Assembly (NCBI GenBank): GCA_043760535.1
Contig: JAYUOV010000248.1
Coordinates: forward strand, 1-9,695
Direction of reading: 5' to 3'
DNA: 9,695 bases
From: JAZKFT01 sp043760535
GTDB lineage: Bacteria > Bacteroidota > Bacteroidia > Chitinophagales > Chitinophagaceae
Position 1 is the stretch's first letter. The number at the start of each line of letters is the position of its first letter. Positions 6,295 through 9,695 of the stretch are shown here, piece after piece. The notes under the pieces were generated by a model. That model searched no databases, had not been told where the DNA came from, and was given only the letters and a program-made list of their open reading frames with translations. A program made the translations under genes and the position numbers.

Positions 6295-7569
6295 ATGCAT
6301 CAAGATCCAATCTTTTCCCTGCTTCATAAAGAGTTATTACGCCAGCGCCGAGGTATAGAGTTAATAGCCAGCGAAAACTTTACCAGCCTTGCAGTTATGC
6401 AGGCCAGTGGCAGTGTAGCCACCAATAAATATGCCGAAGGTTACCCCGGCCGCCGCTATTATGGTGGCTGCGAAGTGATTGATGAAATAGAACAACTGGC
6501 CATAAACCGCCTGAAACAAGTTTTTACCATAGACTATGCCAACGTGCAGCCGCATAGCGGCGCACAGGCCAATGCGGCACTAATGCTGGCGATACTAAAA
6601 CCAGGCGATGCTATTTTAGGTTTAGATCTTAGCATGGGCGGACACCTTACACACGGCAGCCCTGTAAACTTTAGTGGTAAAATGTACAATGCAGCCAGCT
6701 ACGGCGTAGGTAAAGAAGATGGCCTGATAGATTATGATATGATGGAAAGAGTGGCCAAAGAGCACAAGCCAAAACTCATGATATGCGGTGCTAGTGCTTA
6801 CAGCCGTGATTGGGATTATGTTCGCATTCGCAAAATAGCCGACGAAGTAGGTGCGTTTATACTGGCCGATATTGCCCATCCTGCCGGATTGATTGCCAAA
6901 AAATTACTGAACGACCCTTTCGATTATTGCCATTTTGTAACCAGCACTACGCATAAAACACTGCGTGGCCCACGTGGCGGCGTTATTATGATGCGGAAGG
7001 ATTTTGAGAACCCCTTTGGGCTGAAAGATGTAAAAGGCAATATCCGCATGATGAGCAACCTGATAGATATGGCTGTTTTTCCAGGTACGCAAGGCGGGCC
7101 ATTGGAGCACATTATTGCAGCTAAAGCGATAGCCTTTGGCGAAATACTAACCGATGATTTTTTAGTGTATCAAAAACAGGTACAGGCCAATGCTCAAGCT
7201 ATGGCCAAGGCTTTTGTAAATAAAGGCTATAACATTATCAGCGGCGGCACCGATAACCATTTAATGCTGATAGACCTTCGCAATAAAAATATTAGTGGTA
7301 AAAAAGCGGAGTTGGTTTTAGGTATGGCCGATATTACGGCCAACAAAAACATGGTTCCTTACGACGATAAAAGTGCATTTGTAACCTCTGGCATCCGATT
7401 TGGTGTACCAAGCATTACCACCCGTGGCATGAAAGAAGCAGACATGCAGTTTGTGGTAAACGTAATAGACAATGTACTAATGAACGCCGACGATACCAAC
7501 CTAATAGCGACCATTAAAGGCCAGGTAAATGAGTTTATGGAGCAGTTTGTGCTGTACCCCACTTTGTAA
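6295..7569 (+). CDS. glyA: Serine hydroxymethyltransferase
   Basis: A cytosolic PLP enzyme converting serine and tetrahydrofolate to glycine and 5,10-methylene-tetrahydrofolate, the main source of one-carbon units for purine, thymidylate and methionine synthesis. The 424-residue protein is full length. It has the N-terminal IELIASENF (21-29), NKYAEGYPGRRYYGG (44-58), QPHSGAQAN (85-93) for phosphate binding, and D192 and H195 in ADIAHPAG contacting the cofactor. The PLP-binding lysine is K221 in TTHKTLRGPRGG, followed by FPGTQGGP and the C-terminal SGIRFGVPSITTRGM. An upstream in-frame TTG at 6277 would add MPKIQN, but it lies inside a promoter box, so the ATG at 6295 is preferred. It follows a terminator and has its own promoter; the DUF4293 gene 63 bases downstream may be cotranscribed. 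Confidence 0.97.
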   Translation: MHQDPIFSLLHKELLRQRRGIELIASENFTSLAVMQASGSVATNKYAEGYPGRRYYGGCEVIDEIEQLAINRLKQVFTIDYANVQPHSGAQANAALMLAILKPGDAILGLDLSMGGHLTHGSPVNFSGKMYNAASYGVGKEDGLIDYDMMERVAKEHKPKLMICGASAYSRDWDYVRIRKIADEVGAFILADIAHPAGLIAKKLLNDPFDYCHFVTSTTHKTLRGPRGGVIMMRKDFENPFGLKDVKGNIRMMSNLIDMAVFPGTQGGPLEHIIAAKAIAFGEILTDDFLVYQKQVQANAQAMAKAFVNKGYNIISGGTDNHLMLIDLRNKNISGKKAELVLGMADITANKNMVPYDDKSAFVTSGIRFGVPSITTRGMKEADMQFVVNVIDNVLMNADDTNLIATIKGQVNEFMEQFVLYPTL

Positions 7570-7596
7570 ATGGTGAGTGGTAAGCCGTGAGTAAGA

Positions 7597-7631
7597 AAAT
7601 CGTAAATCCCAAATCGTAAATCGTAAATTTA
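7597..7631 (+). repeat. 7-base tandem repeat between glyA and the DUF4293 gene
   Basis: Five consecutive 7-base units at 7597, 7604, 7611, 7618 and 7625 read AAATCGT, AAATCCC, AAATCGT, AAATCGT and AAATTTA. Three are identical and the other two differ at two or three positions. The array ends two bases before the ATG at 7633, so any change in unit number would alter the sequence immediately upstream of that start. The preceding bases (7571-7595) have looser GTGAGT-type repetition. Confidence 0.75.
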
Positions 7632-7632
7632 A

Positions 7633-8064
7633 ATGCTTCAGCGAATTCAAACCCTATATCTGTTTATAGCTGCTGCCTGTGCGGCTGCTATGTTTTTAAT
7701 GCCGGTGTACGGCGGCAGTTTGCAGGATGGTGCCGTAAAAAACTTTATGGTGAGCAGTAATATCCTGCTGTTTTTAATCGTAATCGTAATAGCAATCATT
7801 CCATTTATTACCATCTTTTTCTTTAAAAACAGGCCAATGCAAATGAAACTGATCTGGCTTAGCATATTGCTATGCATCCTTGCAATAGTATTGGTATATG
7901 TTAAGTCAACAGATTTTGGGGCTAATCCTGCTTTTAATTTTAAAGCAGCTTCTTATAAAGTATCGGCAGCATTACCTGTATTGGAATTGATTTTGCTTTT
8001 TATGGCTTTTGGCGGTATTCGTAAAGATGAAAAACTGGTGCGGAGTGTAGATAGATTGAGGTAG
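7633..8064 (+). CDS. DUF4293 family integral membrane protein
   Basis: A 143-residue inner-membrane protein with four predicted membrane segments at about 7-25, 43-64, 72-91 and 109-127. Hydrophilic parts lie at about 26-42 and 92-108, and a charged C-terminal tail ends in KDEKLVRSVDRLR. The start MLQRIQTLYLF and the tail are what I know of DUF4293, a family of unknown function widespread in Bacteroidota. Length and topology agree with the family. Even numbers of segments place both ends on the same side, probably the cytoplasm given the positive tail. It begins 63 bases after glyA with only a 7-base tandem repeat between them and no terminator, so cotranscription with glyA is plausible. It converges with the minus-strand repressor gene at 8110. 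No function can be given. Confidence 0.88.
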   Translation: MLQRIQTLYLFIAAACAAAMFLMPVYGGSLQDGAVKNFMVSSNILLFLIVIVIAIIPFITIFFFKNRPMQMKLIWLSILLCILAIVLVYVKSTDFGANPAFNFKAASYKVSAALPVLELILLFMAFGGIRKDEKLVRSVDRLR

Positions 8065-8109
8065 AAAATCCATTACACTCAACTTTGGTTTTTAAAAAGA
8101 AAAAAAACT

Positions 8110-8340
8110 TCAATATTCAAAATCAAAAAGCTCTTTAACATCGATTTTAAGCGTTTCAGCAACCAACACAATCGTGGATAGACCAGTATTTATTTCGCCG
8201 CGTTCTATTCCACCAATTTGGCGTAACTCAATGTCTGATTCATACGCCAGTTTTTCTTGTGAAAACTTCAATTGCTTTCGTAGTTCCTTAAGGTGCGACC
8301 TAAAGGCTTTTAGAAATAATTCGTTGCGTCGTTGTTTCAC
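8110..8340 (-). CDS. XRE/Cro-type helix-turn-helix regulator
   Basis: A 76-residue DNA-binding protein (from GTG at 8340) that is essentially one lambda-repressor-like domain: HLKELRKQLKFSQEKLAYES, then DIELRQIGGIERGEINTGLSTIV, then AETLKIDVKELFDFEY. SQEKLAYESDIELRQIGGIE covers the helix-turn-helix (Q in helix 2, the turn, and the recognition helix). No second domain is present, so it may act as a dimer without a sensor. The start is uncertain. The frame is also open to a GTG at 8388, but that codon lies inside the palindrome at 8374-8391 and would add a low-complexity leader (YHLIYFFKLHKCC), so the GTG at 8340 is favoured. No ATG is available. The palindrome suggests self-repression. It diverges from the broken secreted-protein gene and converges with the DUF4293 gene. 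Targets are unknown. Confidence 0.82.
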   Translation of the reverse strand: MKQRRNELFLKAFRSHLKELRKQLKFSQEKLAYESDIELRQIGGIERGEINTGLSTIVLVAETLKIDVKELFDFEY

Positions 8341-8373
8341 AACGCAACATTTATGTAGTTTAAAAAAATAGAT

Positions 8374-8391
8374 TAGGTGATATTTCACCTA
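8374..8391. promoter_or_regulatory. Palindrome, candidate operator for the XRE regulator
   Basis: TAGGTGA and TCACCTA form a perfect 7-bp inverted repeat around TATT, 18 bases in all, 34 bases upstream of the favoured repressor start and in the divergent region before 8447. Size and symmetry fit a dimeric XRE operator. A second, imperfect repeat GTTGCGT/ACGCAAC (8323-8329, 8342-8348) spans the repressor start itself. Function is inferred from position and symmetry only. Confidence 0.5.
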
Positions 8392-8446
8392 TTGTAGAAT
8401 TTTTAGCTACTTTAACAAAACACTAAACAACCACAAAAAAATACAC

Positions 8447-9590
8447 TTGAAACTAAATTTTACGCTTTTATTATGTGCTTTTTTGTTTGCAAATAACAAT
8501 ATTGCCCAACCGTGCAATTCGCTAGTAAATTTGCCGTACATACAGGATTTCCAATCCTGCACGGCTCCTGACCTGCCTCCATATACTATCAATCAGACTA
8601 TACCTGAGCATCGAACCACATTTAAATGGATAACATCCACATTCCAAAGCAATACATATGTACATGTTTATTCGGATGAACCGGACGCAAATGGAAATAT
8701 GTGGTTTTACTTACCAATGATGTTTTTTGATGCGACAAAATCTTATAAAATAAGTTATAAGTACAGGTCTAATAACCCAAACCCAGTTTCAGCACCTGTA
8801 CTATCAGTATATTTAGGTACTTGTACAGTTAATACTTGTATCACGAATTTAATAACTACTGGTACGGTAAGTAATACAGGTTATCAAATTGCCACAAAAA
8901 CCTTTACCCCCCCCGGTAACTGGCAATTATTACATTGGATTTAATCACAGAGATAAAAATGGTTATTCCGGCTATTCATGTGCTTTAGATAGTATAGTTG
9001 TTGAACCTAACGACCCCCTGCCAGTTAATTTATCTCAATTAACTTTTAAAACTACTGGTAGATCTTCAAAACTGTTATGGAAAACCTACTCGGAGTAAAA
9101 CAACCAAGAATTTGAGATACTTCAAAGTGCCAATGGAACACAATTTCAAACTATTGGGCATGTGACAAGTAAAGCACTCAATGGCAATAGCCAAATTGTA
9201 TTGCCTTATGAGTTTTCTATACCCCAGTCTTTACTTTCATCTGGATTTTTTTTCCGCTTGAAGCAAATAGACAAAGATGATAAAAGCAGTTTTAGCAATA
9301 TTATAAATACAGGCAATCTTATTGGTAGTGGTCGCAAGCTTTCAATAAACGGTAATCCTGTAAATGATATGCTCTATGTAACAGCAAGAAGCGAAAAGGT
9401 ACAAAAAGTGGAAATAAAAATTTCCGACCAATCTGGTAGGCAAGTGTATAAAAACACTACCCTATTTAAGAATGGTATTAACCAATTACAGGAAAATCTA
9501 AAAGCAATCAGCAAAGGCATTTATTATTTAAGCATATTAGGCAACCAAGGTAAACCGATTGAAACCCCTATTATTTTTGCAAAAAATTAA
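8447..9590 (+). pseudogene. Broken T9SS cargo gene (frameshift plus in-frame stop)
   Basis: Joined across two lesions, the product would be about 380 residues. It has a signal peptide (MKLNFTLLLCAFLFANNNIAQ, about 1-21) and a beta domain like the choice-of-anchor J modules of secreted Bacteroidota proteins (PYIQDFQSC, NTYVHVYSDE, SYKISYKYRS, GNYYIGFNHRDKNGYSGYS, ALDSIVVE). A fibronectin-like module (LPVNLSQLTFK, EFEILQSANGTQFQTIGHV, FFRLKQIDKDD) and a type A sorting domain (LSINGNPVNDMLYV, ISDQSGRQVY, KGIYYLSIL, PIIFAKN) follow. Lesion one: a run of eight C at 8907-8914 shifts the frame after KTFTPP, and seven C would restore PPVTGNYYIGF. Lesion two: TAA at 9096-9098 interrupts YSE|NNQEFEIL in the same frame as both flanks. 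The only start is a TTG at 8447, perhaps a lost ATG. As it stands, translation gives 165 residues without a sorting signal. Confidence 0.87.
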
Positions 9591-9600
9591 AAGGAATAAT

Positions 9601-9695
9601 TTGAGTCAAAAGCTGACTATAGAATACTCCAGGTATTTCATTATTCATCCTGAAAATCAAATTGTAAAAGAATTTTCGGCTCTATATTTAATGCT
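9601..9695 (+). CDS. Possible start of an unrecognised gene, cut by the right edge
   Basis: A frame open for 31 codons to the window end begins at TTG 9601, five bases after AAAGGA (9590-9595), a reasonable ribosome site. It starts ten bases after the stop of the broken cargo gene. The visible start reads MSQKLTIEYSRYFIIHPEN followed by QIVKEFSALYLM; there is no signal peptide. I do not recognise the protein. The short length and non-ATG start keep confidence low, and it could be noncoding. Confidence 0.3.
   Translation, partial: MSQKLTIEYSRYFIIHPENQIVKEFSALYLM

Noticed and set aside
8087..8107. A/T-rich sequence between the convergent DUF4293 and XRE genes as a shared terminator
   Set aside because: Only weak T/A pairing without a GC stem; too little to call.
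9096..9098. Stop-codon readthrough or reassignment in the broken cargo gene
   Set aside because: guaA, glyA and the intact cargo gene all end normally at TAA, and the upstream frameshift already indicates decay.
1..9695. CRISPR array, tRNA, rRNA, insertion sequence or defence cassette
   Set aside because: No regularly spaced repeats, cloverleaf, transposase motifs or known defence domains were seen on either strand.

Overview
The window looks like a stretch of chromosome from a member of the Bacteroidota, most probably a Chitinophagaceae-like lineage. Three signs support this. Two secreted proteins end in the C-terminal sorting domain of the type IX secretion system (T9SS), which is confined to this phylum. 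One small membrane protein belongs to the Bacteroidota family DUF4293. Several genes are preceded by the phylum's -7 promoter box TAnnTTTG rather than a sigma70-type -10. The placement is inference from recalled family features; no database search was possible.

Layout. Positions 1-550 hold no intact gene: there is a possible gene start running off the left edge on the minus strand (around 1-123, with an apparent frameshift at a run of six G) and scattered, possibly decayed coding fragments. A 75-residue CDGSH iron-sulfur protein follows (551-778). The gap of about 350 bases before guaA carries three copies of a 9-10 base word that could form two competing hairpins. guaA (GMP synthetase) starts at 1131. 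After a repeat-rich spacer comes an exported protein with a probable type 1 periplasmic-binding fold (2889-4070), then an empty spacer, then a 537-residue secreted T9SS cargo protein (4408-6021) ending at a clear intrinsic terminator (6042-6078). glyA (serine hydroxymethyltransferase, 6295-7569) is followed at 63 bases by a DUF4293 membrane protein (7633-8064), with a 7-base tandem repeat in the gap. On the minus strand sits a small XRE-type repressor (8110-8340) with a palindrome just upstream. The right part is a broken T9SS cargo gene (8447-9590) with a frameshift at a run of eight C and an in-frame TAA. A possible new gene begins at 9601 and runs off the right edge.

How the genes relate. 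guaA and glyA both feed nucleotide synthesis (GMP from XMP; one-carbon units and glycine for purines), but each appears to have its own promoter and they are separated by unrelated genes. The two T9SS cargo genes share the same plan: signal peptide, variable N-terminal domain, fibronectin-like domain, sorting domain. One is intact and one is decayed. I see no CRISPR array, tRNA, rRNA, transposase or obvious defence cassette, and no convincing new multi-gene system. The most unusual items are the doubly broken cargo gene, the competing hairpins upstream of guaA, the 14-base out-of-phase duplication inside guaA, and the repressor-palindrome pair.
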